A stretch of DNA of 26,006 nt from DAOUMU01 sp034409055 (GTDB lineage: Bacteria > Chloroflexota > Anaerolineae > 4572-78 > J111). Positions 17,067 through 23,887 of this stretch are shown here, one piece after another. Position 1 is the stretch's first letter. Each line of letters opens with the position of its first letter. Under the pieces are notes generated by a model. The model had not been told where the DNA came from and searched no databases. It worked only from the letters and a program-made list of their open reading frames with translations. The position numbers were made by a program, and so were the translations under genes. Location of the stretch: assembly GCA_034409055.1 (NCBI GenBank), contig DAOUMU010000264.1, positions 1 through 26,006 on the forward strand. The letters run 5' to 3'.

Positions 17067-17402
17067 ATGAATGAACATCAGCCTACAGAGCCGACCAAAG
17101 TTTTACGCCATGTGGTGTTATTTTCGTTCAAAGAGACATCTAAACCGCAACAAATCCAAGAAATTGAGCAGACATTCGGGAATTTACCCAATAAGATCGA
17201 CGAAATTTACGATTTTGAGTGGGGCACCGATGTTAGTGTTGAGAACATCGCTCAGGGCTATACCCATTGCTTCCTGGTTACATTTCTAAGTGAAAAAGAC
17301 CGTGATACATATCTTGTGCATCCTGCTCACCAGGCGTTTGTCTCGCTGGTGACACCTCATCTGGCTAACGCTCTCGTTGTTGACTATTGGCCAAGTAACT
17401 AA
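17067..17402 (+). CDS. Small Dabb-domain (stress-responsive A/B barrel) protein
   Basis: The 111-residue protein from ATG 17067 (a TTG seven codons earlier is less likely) has the whole Dabb pattern: 'RHVVLFSFK' near the start, 'THCFLVTFLSEKDRDTYLVH' in the middle, 'HPAHQAFV' and the terminal 'LVVDYW'. Such ferredoxin-like dimers include plant olivetolic acid cyclase and many bacterial proteins of unknown function. Key residues His14 and the HPAH histidines are present. It lies 58 bp after GRE1 and 15 bp before the activase gene, so it is likely co-expressed with the radical system. Possible roles are handling a ring-opened or cyclic intermediate, or helping the activase. Neither is proven. 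Confidence 0.88.
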   Translation: MNEHQPTEPTKVLRHVVLFSFKETSKPQQIQEIEQTFGNLPNKIDEIYDFEWGTDVSVENIAQGYTHCFLVTFLSEKDRDTYLVHPAHQAFVSLVTPHLANALVVDYWPSN

Positions 17403-17417
17403 GCCTCGCAATGAAAA

Positions 17418-18350
17418 ATGGTTGAAACAGAAAAAATACAGTTGGAAAAAGTCGAAGGAATCGTTTTTGATATTCAGCGTTACTCATTACACGACGGGCC
17501 GGGTTTGCGCACCAACGTCTTTTTGAAGGGCTGTCCTCTTCGCTGCCGGTGGTGCGCCAATCCCGAGTCACAGCATTGGCAGCCAGAACTGGCTCTCTTT
17601 GCTCACAACTGTATCAACTGCGGCCAATTTGCCGAGGCTTGCCCGGTTTGTTGGGACAGTAGTCACAATGGCTCCGGCTGGACAAAGGCATTAGAGGAAA
17701 AATACAGCGCTCGGGCCATCGTTTGCCCGACCGGGGCGATGCACTGGATTGGTGAGCGGCGCACGGCCGGAGCAGTGATGCAGGAAGTGCTGCGTGATGC
17801 CCCTTTTTATGAAGACGGGGGCGGTATGACTTTGACCGGTGGCGAGCCAACTATGCAACCCGACATGGCCGAAGCGCTGCTCCGTTTAGCCAAGACAGAA
17901 TATATTTCGACAGCAATTGAAACTTGTGGCCATACCCAATGGACAGTACTGGAGCGTTTGCTGCCTTATCTCGATCATATTCTTTTTGATCTAAAGCACG
18001 TCGATGGTAACACCCACCGGGCCTTTACCGGGTTGGATAATGAACTCATCCTGTCCAACCTGAGCCGGTTGGTGAGGCTGAGGGCGCCGGTGACCGTCAG
18101 AGTGCCGCTTATTCCCGGCTTCAACGCCTCAACCGAAAGCGTCCGGGCCATGGCCGAATATGTGGTGAGCTTGAATGGCCCGGTGAAAGGGATTGACCTG
18201 TTACCTTATCACACCCTGGGCAAAGCTAAATACAAGGCCCTGGGCCGGGAGTATCCCTGGGAGGGCCATAACCGTCTGGCTGAGACAGAAGTTGAGGCTT
18301 TGGCCGGGGTAGTCGAGTCCTACGAACTGCGGGTGAATATTGGTGGCTGA
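17418..18350 (+). CDS. Glycyl radical enzyme activase (radical SAM)
   Basis: The 310-residue protein carries the activase hallmark Cys39-x3-Cys43-x2-Cys46 ('GCPLRCRWCANPES'), which binds the [4Fe-4S] cluster and S-adenosylmethionine. It also has 'HDGPGLRT' before it, 'LTGGEPTMQP' (GGEP 141-144) and 'HILFDLKHVD', all typical. It would abstract the hydrogen from the glycine of one or both GREs. Between the radical SAM motif and the core lies a ferredoxin-like insert with Cys65, Cys68, Cys75, Cys78 and Cys103. Activases of eliminase-type GREs usually have eight such Cys for two clusters, so the insert looks reduced. Being the only activase seen, flanked by GRE1-Dabb upstream and GRE2 51 bp downstream, it probably serves both. 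Confidence 0.95.
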   Translation: MVETEKIQLEKVEGIVFDIQRYSLHDGPGLRTNVFLKGCPLRCRWCANPESQHWQPELALFAHNCINCGQFAEACPVCWDSSHNGSGWTKALEEKYSARAIVCPTGAMHWIGERRTAGAVMQEVLRDAPFYEDGGGMTLTGGEPTMQPDMAEALLRLAKTEYISTAIETCGHTQWTVLERLLPYLDHILFDLKHVDGNTHRAFTGLDNELILSNLSRLVRLRAPVTVRVPLIPGFNASTESVRAMAEYVVSLNGPVKGIDLLPYHTLGKAKYKALGREYPWEGHNRLAETEVEALAGVVESYELRVNIGG

Positions 18351-18400
18351 TCAATTTGACAATGCCTTTTGACAACTCTTGCTACACGAGAGAAATAATC

Positions 18401-20884
18401 ATGAATCCAACGCTTATCGAAACCAAAGAAACGGAAACGAGTCTTAAAGACAACGATGGAACGGTTAAATCTGGCGATTCCCCTTTACCCGCCGGCTCCA
18501 CCGACCGCGTGCGTCGCTTACGTGAGCGACTGGTGAACACCACCCCCTCCCTCTGCGCCGAGCGGGGGCTACTGATCACCGAGGCCTATGAAAAATATCA
18601 GGCAGACCCGCCTGTCCTGCGCCGGGCCAAAGCCCTGGCCCACATTCTGGCCAACATGACCATTTATATCGCCCCGGAAGAGATCATTGTGGGTAACCAG
18701 GCCAGCCTCCCTCGAGCGGCTCCGCTTTTTCCAGAATACCTGGTTGACTTTCTGGCCAACGAAATCGACGAATTTCCCCAGCGCCGGGCCGACGTTTTTG
18801 AAGTCAGTCCAGAAGTAAAAACCCATATTTTGAATACGATTGAGCCGGCCTGGCGAGGCAAAACCCTCAACGACCGGGTCATGGCCATCATGCCCGCAGA
18901 TGTGGCCGGGGCTCAAAAGGTGGGTATCATCTCCGGTCGGGGTATGATTACTTCCGGCGATGGGCACATTATTCTGAACATCGAAAAGGTCATTGCCATC
19001 GGCTTGGAGGGCATTATGGCCGAAGCAGAGGCAGCCCTGGTCAATTTGTCTTCCTATGAAGCCACAGAATTTAAGAAGCGCCCCTTCTTGGCAGGAGCGA
19101 TCATTACCCTGAAAGCGGCTATCCAATTTGCCAATCGCTTTGCTGCTGAAGCCGAACGGCAAGCGGCGCTGCCTGACACCCCCCCAGAGCGCAAAGCCGA
19201 GTTAGAAACCATCGCCACAGCCTGTCGCCGCGTGCCGGCCAGGCCGCCACGTACCTTCCAGGAAGCCGTCCAATCGGCCTACTTTATCCATCTGATCAGC
19301 CAGATTGAAAGTAACGGTCATTCCTTCTCCCTGGGTCGCTTTGACCAGTACACCTACCCCTTTTACCAGGCCGACCTGGAAGCCGGCCGCATCAGCCATG
19401 ATCAAGCCCTGGAAATATTGGAACTGCTCTGGCTCAAGCTCTTTTCCATCATCAAGGTCCGTCCCTGGGATCACACCCGTTTTGGTATTGGCTACCCGAC
19501 CTATCAAAACGTAACCATCGGGGGCCAAACAGAGAACGGCCAAGACGCCACCAACGACATTTCCTACATGGTCCTGGAAACAATCCGCAACGTTCGCCTG
19601 ACCCAACCCAACGTTTCAGCCCGCATTCACACCGGTACGGCCGACCGCTTTTTGATGGAATGTGCCAAAACCATCAAGCTGGGCTTTGGTATGCCGGCTA
19701 TGAAAAACGACGAGATCATCATTCCGGCTCTCCTGGAAAAAGGGGTGAGACCGGCCGATGCCTATAACTACGCCATCGTCGGTTGTATTGAAACGGCTGT
19801 ACCGGGCAAGTGGGGCTATCGGGTAACCGGTATGACCTTCTTGAATGTGCTCAAAATTTTAGAGATAACTCTCAACAATGGCCTTGATCCTAACACGGGC
19901 TTACAACTGCTGCCGGGTCGGGGGGAGTTGACCGTCTTTAATTCATTTGAAGAACTGTACCAGGCTTTTTACGAGCAGTACATGTTTTATACGCGTATCT
20001 CTTTCCACATGGATACGGTTGCTGATATCAGTCTGGAAGAGATGGTGCCGGATGCTTTTTGTTCGGCCCTGGTGGACAATTGTCTGGAACGAGGCCTGAC
20101 CATCAAAGAAGGCGGGGCGGTATACGATGTGGTTAGTGGCCTGCAATCCGGCGTGACCAACGTGGCCAATGCTTTGCTGGCCTTGAAAAAGCTGGTCTTT
20201 GAAGAAAAGAAGTTGACGGCCTCAGAGGTGATGACTGCGTTAGCGGCTAACTTTGAAAATGAAGGGGGCCAGGTGGTGCGGCAACGCCTGCTACGGGCGC
20301 CCAAGTATGGCAACGATATCGACGAGGTCGATGAACTGGCCATACGAGTGATGAAAGATTACCAAGAGGAGATGGTCAAGTATCACCACTCCCGTTATGG
20401 ACGCGGTCCGATTGGGGATGGTTACGCCGGTTCTACCAGTAACATCTCGGCCAATGTCCCACTTGGGTCTAAAATCGGGGCGACGCCGGATGGTCGCAAA
20501 GCCGGGGAACCGATTGCCGAAGGAATTTCTGCTGTCCACGGCACGGATACCCGCGGCCCCACCACCATTATGCGTTCGGTCAGCAAGCTACCGACCATCA
20601 AGATGCTGGCCCAGTTGCTAAATCTTCGCCTCTCCCCCACGGCTCTGGCCAGCGAAGCCGGTCTGAAGCGCCTGGTGACTCTGCTCAAGGGCTTTCGCAA
20701 TTTGAAGATATGGCATGTTCAGTTTAACACGGTCGATACCGAAACGTTGCTGGCCGCCCAGAAAAACCCCGACCAGTATCGAGATTTGGTCGTCCGGGTA
20801 GCCGGCTATAGCGCCTTGTTTGTCACGCTGGATAAAGCCACCCAGGATGATATCATCCGGCGGACGGTGCATGAACTAAATTGA
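18401..20884 (+). CDS. Glycyl radical enzyme 2, YbiW/PflD-like (candidate anhydrohexitol-phosphate lyase)
   Basis: I chose ATG 18401, which has GAGAG about 8 nt upstream; TTG 18356 or ATG 18362 would add 15 or 13 residues. The 827-residue product has radical Gly802 in 'RVAGYSALF' and thiyl Cys462 with Glu464 in 'GCIETAVPGKWGYRVTGM'. The 'PGKWGYRxTGM' stretch is, as I remember the family, typical of E. coli YbiW and PflD, reported to open 1,5-anhydroglucitol- and 1,5-anhydromannitol-6-phosphate. 'IESNGHSFSLGRFDQY' keeps His307-Ser308 of glycerol dehydratase, but the Asp 14 residues after the Cys is Thr476. It is clearly not PFL. The residues before about 35 are low-complexity and poorly conserved. 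It follows the activase gene by 50 bp. Family membership is certain; the substrate is inferred. Confidence 0.93.
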   Translation: MNPTLIETKETETSLKDNDGTVKSGDSPLPAGSTDRVRRLRERLVNTTPSLCAERGLLITEAYEKYQADPPVLRRAKALAHILANMTIYIAPEEIIVGNQASLPRAAPLFPEYLVDFLANEIDEFPQRRADVFEVSPEVKTHILNTIEPAWRGKTLNDRVMAIMPADVAGAQKVGIISGRGMITSGDGHIILNIEKVIAIGLEGIMAEAEAALVNLSSYEATEFKKRPFLAGAIITLKAAIQFANRFAAEAERQAALPDTPPERKAELETIATACRRVPARPPRTFQEAVQSAYFIHLISQIESNGHSFSLGRFDQYTYPFYQADLEAGRISHDQALEILELLWLKLFSIIKVRPWDHTRFGIGYPTYQNVTIGGQTENGQDATNDISYMVLETIRNVRLTQPNVSARIHTGTADRFLMECAKTIKLGFGMPAMKNDEIIIPALLEKGVRPADAYNYAIVGCIETAVPGKWGYRVTGMTFLNVLKILEITLNNGLDPNTGLQLLPGRGELTVFNSFEELYQAFYEQYMFYTRISFHMDTVADISLEEMVPDAFCSALVDNCLERGLTIKEGGAVYDVVSGLQSGVTNVANALLALKKLVFEEKKLTASEVMTALAANFENEGGQVVRQRLLRAPKYGNDIDEVDELAIRVMKDYQEEMVKYHHSRYGRGPIGDGYAGSTSNISANVPLGSKIGATPDGRKAGEPIAEGISAVHGTDTRGPTTIMRSVSKLPTIKMLAQLLNLRLSPTALASEAGLKRLVTLLKGFRNLKIWHVQFNTVDTETLLAAQKNPDQYRDLVVRVAGYSALFVTLDKATQDDIIRRTVHELN

Positions 20885-20919
20885 TCTTCGATAGGGTCAT
20901 AGAGAAAGCCAGCCAGTTT

Positions 20920-20996
20920 TTGTTGCAAAACGTAGCAAGGGCATCCCTATGCCCACCGTAGATGCAGGGGGATGCGTCTACAAGGTTTTGCAACAA
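20920..20996 (+). repeat. Hairpin with nested REP-like unit between GRE2 and ROK2
   Basis: TTGTTGCAAAAC (20920-20931) pairs perfectly with GTTTTGCAACAA (20985-20996), and pairing extends outward with few mismatches (about 20 bp). Inside are GTAG/CTAC ends and GGGCAT-CCCT-ATGCCC (20939-20954), the same core as the repeats at 8392-8523. It lies in the 157-bp gap before ROK2 and may attenuate read-through from the GRE genes to the transport genes. Confidence 0.75.
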
Positions 20997-21028
20997 GAAC
21001 TAGCTAACAATGACGTATAACCAGCGTT

Positions 21029-21036
21029 GGAGGAAA
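21029..21036 (+). promoter_or_regulatory. Ribosome binding site fixing the ROK2 start
   Basis: GGAGGAAA lies 5 nt before ATG 21042. The longer frame from TTG 21027 would place the start inside this site, so ATG 21042 is preferred. Confidence 0.85.
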
Positions 21037-21041
21037 CATCA

Positions 21042-21998
21042 ATGAGTGACTGGGTAGTAGGCATAGACTTGGGCGCCACCAAAATTGCCCTGGGATTGAT
21101 TGATTCAGATGATCGTATTGTCGCATATCATCGGATACCGACCAATGCCCCGGCTGGCCCTCAATCAGCGATAGAACGCATTGCCCAAAGCATCACCGAA
21201 CTCGGGCCAGACCTGCCAGATGAGAAACGGATTGCCGCCGTAGGTATCTGTAGTCCCGGCCCCCTAGACCATCAAACCGGGGTGATTCTTGACCCACCAA
21301 ATTTGACCGGTTGGCGTAATGTTCCTTTCCGGCAGATGCTAACTGACCGCCTCAACTTGCCCGTAAATCTTGAGCACGACGCCAAAGCTGCGGCATTGGG
21401 GGAGTTCTATTACGGTGCCGGGCGAGGTGAAGGAAGTATGGTATACATCGTCGTTGGTACGGGGGTTGGTGCTGCTTTTATTGTTGATGGACAATTGTTT
21501 CGGGGGATGCATAATTTGGCTGGAGAGGTAGGCGGTATTACCGTTGATCGAGATGGTGAATTATATAAATCTGGTATCAGGGGGTGCGTACAAGCTTATA
21601 CCAGTGGCCCTGACCTGGCTCGTCATTACCAACGTTTGCGAGAGCAGACAAAAGAGCAACCCGGTCCCGGTAGTCAACGACCTGTTACCGGCGAACTGGT
21701 AGCCCAATTGGCCGAACAGGGTGATGAGTTGGCTTTGCAAGTGATGACTCGAGCTGGGGAAGTATTGGGTACAGCAATTGCTACGATGGCCATGATTCTA
21801 GATATTGATCTGTATGTCATCGGCGGCAGTGTGGCCAAATCTGGCGATTTACTGCTTGAACCGGCCCGCCAAACTGTACCAGATTACGCTTTCCAATCCA
21901 TTGCTGCCCATGTACGCATTGTGCCCGCCGCACTGGGGGATGACGGTCCCATTTTGGGTTGTGGTTGGCTGGCCCGCCAGGCCTTGCCTGGCAATTAA
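21042..21998 (+). CDS. ROK-family protein lacking the zinc motif (ROK2)
   Basis: The 318-residue protein begins 'MSDWVVGIDLGATKIALGLI', an intact phosphate-1 motif, and keeps the catalytic Asp in 'NLEHDAKAAALGE' and 'VVGTGVGAA'. It differs from ROK1 at the ROK zinc site: the expected GELGHI is 'GEVGGI', and CxCGxxGC is reduced to 'SGIRGCVQAY', leaving one Cys. No DNA-binding domain is present, so it is a kinase rather than a repressor, perhaps a zinc-independent ROK kinase with its own substrate. It shows only moderate similarity to ROK1 by eye, so a recent duplication is unlikely. It lies 157 bp after GRE2 and 181 bp before the sugar-binding protein gene, and would fit a role in phosphorylating the imported sugar. 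Confidence 0.88.
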   Translation: MSDWVVGIDLGATKIALGLIDSDDRIVAYHRIPTNAPAGPQSAIERIAQSITELGPDLPDEKRIAAVGICSPGPLDHQTGVILDPPNLTGWRNVPFRQMLTDRLNLPVNLEHDAKAAALGEFYYGAGRGEGSMVYIVVGTGVGAAFIVDGQLFRGMHNLAGEVGGITVDRDGELYKSGIRGCVQAYTSGPDLARHYQRLREQTKEQPGPGSQRPVTGELVAQLAEQGDELALQVMTRAGEVLGTAIATMAMILDIDLYVIGGSVAKSGDLLLEPARQTVPDYAFQSIAAHVRIVPAALGDDGPILGCGWLARQALPGN

Positions 21999-22006
21999 GC
22001 GGACAG

Positions 22007-22053
22007 AGTTCTCAGCTATCTAAAGCAGGGTCACAACCGCAGAACTGAGAACT
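22007..22053 (+). repeat. Inverted repeat after ROK2, weak terminator candidate
   Basis: AGTTCTCAG (22007-22015) and CTGAGAACT (22045-22053) form a perfect 9-bp stem with a 29-nt loop just after the ROK2 stop. No T tract follows, so it is not a standard intrinsic terminator. Confidence 0.45.
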
Positions 22054-22164
22054 TGAAAATATTCGAAATGCAAGGAGGTGCTTTTATCGATCAAACCCTG
22101 GTAAGTAACAAATCTTTCTTCTCAAAAACAGTTCAAAATCCAAGTAGAAAAATTTTTAACATTT

Positions 22165-22173
22165 AGGGAGGAG
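22165..22173 (+). promoter_or_regulatory. Strong ribosome binding site of the sugar-binding protein gene
   Basis: AGGGAGGAG ends 6 nt before GTG 22180 and 9 nt before ATG 22183. Core spacing slightly favours the GTG. The strength fits the high level needed for a binding protein. Confidence 0.8.
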
Positions 22174-22179
22174 TTTTTA

Positions 22180-23721
22180 GTGATGAAAAAGTTCTTAAGT
22201 ATTACCATCTTACTTGCTCTATTAGTAATCGTTTTGCCAGCCTCGCTGGTTAGCGCGGCGCCGCCGGCCCAGGGTGAAGATTACACCGTCCAGGCCGACG
22301 ACTGGCTGTCAAAACTGGCCGATAAGTTCTACGGCGATGTGAATGCCTACTGGGCCATCATGTCTGCCACCAATAAGGCCAACGCCGAAGATCCCTCGTA
22401 CGCCAAAATTATTAACCCTGACGCCCTGGAAGTGGGCGACAAACTGCGCATCCCCTCCAATGATGAGGCGGTGACGTTTATGGCGGACTTCGACCCGGCC
22501 GCAGGTGACATCGATGTTCTGTTTGCCAGTGGTGAGGCTGGACAGTTGCTGGTTGGCAACTGGTGGACCTCCGCTGGCGAGTTTGCGGCGATTAATGCAG
22601 TTTACGAATTATATCGCCAGGAGCACCCGGATGTCGAGTTGATCCACGCCGGTCTGGCCGGTGGTGGTGGGGTGAATTTCAAAGCCGCTAACGTGAACAA
22701 ACTGATTGCGGGCGATCCTTATGACACCTTTATGATGCATGCCGGCCTGGAAGCCGAACTTTATACGCCTGAACAATATCTGGAGCCGGTGGATGACATC
22801 CTGGCCGAAACTGGCGTGTTGGAGGTGATGCCCGAGGATTTGAAGGCCCTGCTAAAGATTAGAGGCAAGACCTACACTGTCCCGATGAACATCCACCGGG
22901 GGAATGTGATGTGGACCAACACCCGGCTGTTGGAACAGGCTGGTGTGTCTGTGCCTACTAACTTTGAGGAGTTCGTTGCCGTCTGTGAAACGTTGCAGGG
23001 CCAAGGGATTGTGCCCTTAGCAATTGGCACTGCCGATGGCTTTGAGTTAAGCCAGACCTTTGAGACCGCGTTGATCGGGACTCTCGGCCCTGACAAACAT
23101 TTGGGCCTATTCAATGGCTCTGTTTCCTGGACCGATCCTGAGGTTACCCGGGCCTTGGAAAACTTCGACAAAATGTTGGACTGTACCAACGAGGACCGAG
23201 GCACGCACGGCTGGGCCTCGGCCATTCGCCTGGTTATTGATGACAAGGCTGCTTTTAACATTATGGGTGACTGGGCTTATGGTGAAGTGATTAATTTTGA
23301 TGCCACGGATTACGTCACCTGGAATCCAGCGCCGGGCAACAAGGGCTCGTTCCTCCTGGTGTCCGACGGCATGGCGGTGCCTAAAGAGGCGCCTAACAAA
23401 GAAAATGCGATTGAGTGGATCAAACTGATTGCCCGCAAGGATGCCCAGGAAGCCTTTAACCAGCTTAAAGGTTCCATTTGCGCCCGCACCGATTGCGATT
23501 ACAGTGGTTTCCCGGCAGCTAGCCGGGCCTACTTCCAGAGCAGCGCTGACGATTTTGCCGTGGATCGCATCATCCCGATCGTGACCCACGGTTCTGGGGC
23601 TATTCCCGCCTGGCAAGAGCAATTCGGCCAAATCGCCACCCAGTTTGCTTCTGACCGTGACGTGGCTGCGGCCCAGGCCGCCCTTGTGTTAGCGGCCGAG
23701 GACGCCGGGTTCCCCCAATAG
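22180..23721 (+). CDS. ABC sugar-binding protein (CUT1 type) with N-terminal LysM domain
   Basis: The 513-residue protein starts at GTG 22180 (or ATG 22183, one residue shorter). Residues 1-26 are a signal peptide with Ala-x-Ala-like end 'SLVSAAPP' and no lipobox Cys. Residues about 33-92 form a LysM-type module: 'YTVQADDWLSKLADKFYGDV', then 'INPDALEVGDKLRIP'. The rest, about 105-513, is a family 1 extracellular solute-binding protein of MalE type, with 'YELYRQEHPDVELIHAG', 'VPMNIHRGNVMWTNTRLLEQ', 'DKAAFNIMGDWAYGEV' and 'VSDGMAVPKEAPNKENAIEW'. It would capture an oligosaccharide, polyol or sugar for the two permeases downstream. Gram-positive binding proteins are usually lipid-anchored; here the LysM could tether the protein to the cell wall instead. 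The gene is 166 bp before permease 1, with two hairpins in between. Confidence 0.92.
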   Translation: MMKKFLSITILLALLVIVLPASLVSAAPPAQGEDYTVQADDWLSKLADKFYGDVNAYWAIMSATNKANAEDPSYAKIINPDALEVGDKLRIPSNDEAVTFMADFDPAAGDIDVLFASGEAGQLLVGNWWTSAGEFAAINAVYELYRQEHPDVELIHAGLAGGGGVNFKAANVNKLIAGDPYDTFMMHAGLEAELYTPEQYLEPVDDILAETGVLEVMPEDLKALLKIRGKTYTVPMNIHRGNVMWTNTRLLEQAGVSVPTNFEEFVAVCETLQGQGIVPLAIGTADGFELSQTFETALIGTLGPDKHLGLFNGSVSWTDPEVTRALENFDKMLDCTNEDRGTHGWASAIRLVIDDKAAFNIMGDWAYGEVINFDATDYVTWNPAPGNKGSFLLVSDGMAVPKEAPNKENAIEWIKLIARKDAQEAFNQLKGSICARTDCDYSGFPAASRAYFQSSADDFAVDRIIPIVTHGSGAIPAWQEQFGQIATQFASDRDVAAAQAALVLAAEDAGFPQ

Positions 23722-23743
23722 TAACTTTAGTTGTTTTTTTGAG

Positions 23744-23769
23744 CGAGGCGGTTCACTGGGGCCGCCTCG
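23744..23769 (+). promoter_or_regulatory. Stem-loop directly after the sugar-binding protein gene
   Basis: CGAGGCGG (23744-23751) and CCGCCTCG (23762-23769) form a perfect 8-bp GC-rich stem with a 10-nt loop, 22 bp after the stop. A T run lies before the stem (23734-23740), not after it. It fits a 3'-end-stabilising or attenuating element that gives more binding protein than permease. Confidence 0.6.
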
Positions 23770-23781
23770 TCTCATCATTCT

Positions 23782-23846
23782 ACGTGATGCGTGAAACGTG
23801 AGAACTGGCGGCGGGAAATCATCACGTTTCACGTTTTACGTTTTTG
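23782..23846 (+). terminator. Long inverted repeat with T tract before the permease genes
   Basis: GTGAAACGTGA (23791-23801) pairs perfectly with TCACGTTTCAC (23822-23832). Pairing continues outward to about 20 bp with three mismatches, and TTTTT follows the right arm. It can act as a partial terminator between the binding protein and the permeases, or be a dispersed repeat of the same general style as 10690-10744. Confidence 0.55.
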
Positions 23847-23887
23847 CTACACCAAACAAATAGGCGTACAGGAATATAGGGAGATTT

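Noticed and set aside
14546..20884. Pyruvate formate-lyase assignment for the two GREs
   Set aside because: PFL needs two adjacent active-site Cys. Both proteins have a single Cys in GC-x-E, the pattern of radical dehydratases and lyases.
22068..22166. 32-codon open frame ending just at the ribosome binding site of the binding-protein gene
   Set aside because: Its ATG has no Shine-Dalgarno upstream, the strong SD lies inside it, and the peptide shows no leader-peptide features.
23744..23769. Intrinsic terminator after the binding-protein gene
   Set aside because: The T run lies upstream of the stem, not after it, and the other strand would have A after the stem. I list it as a stem-loop only.
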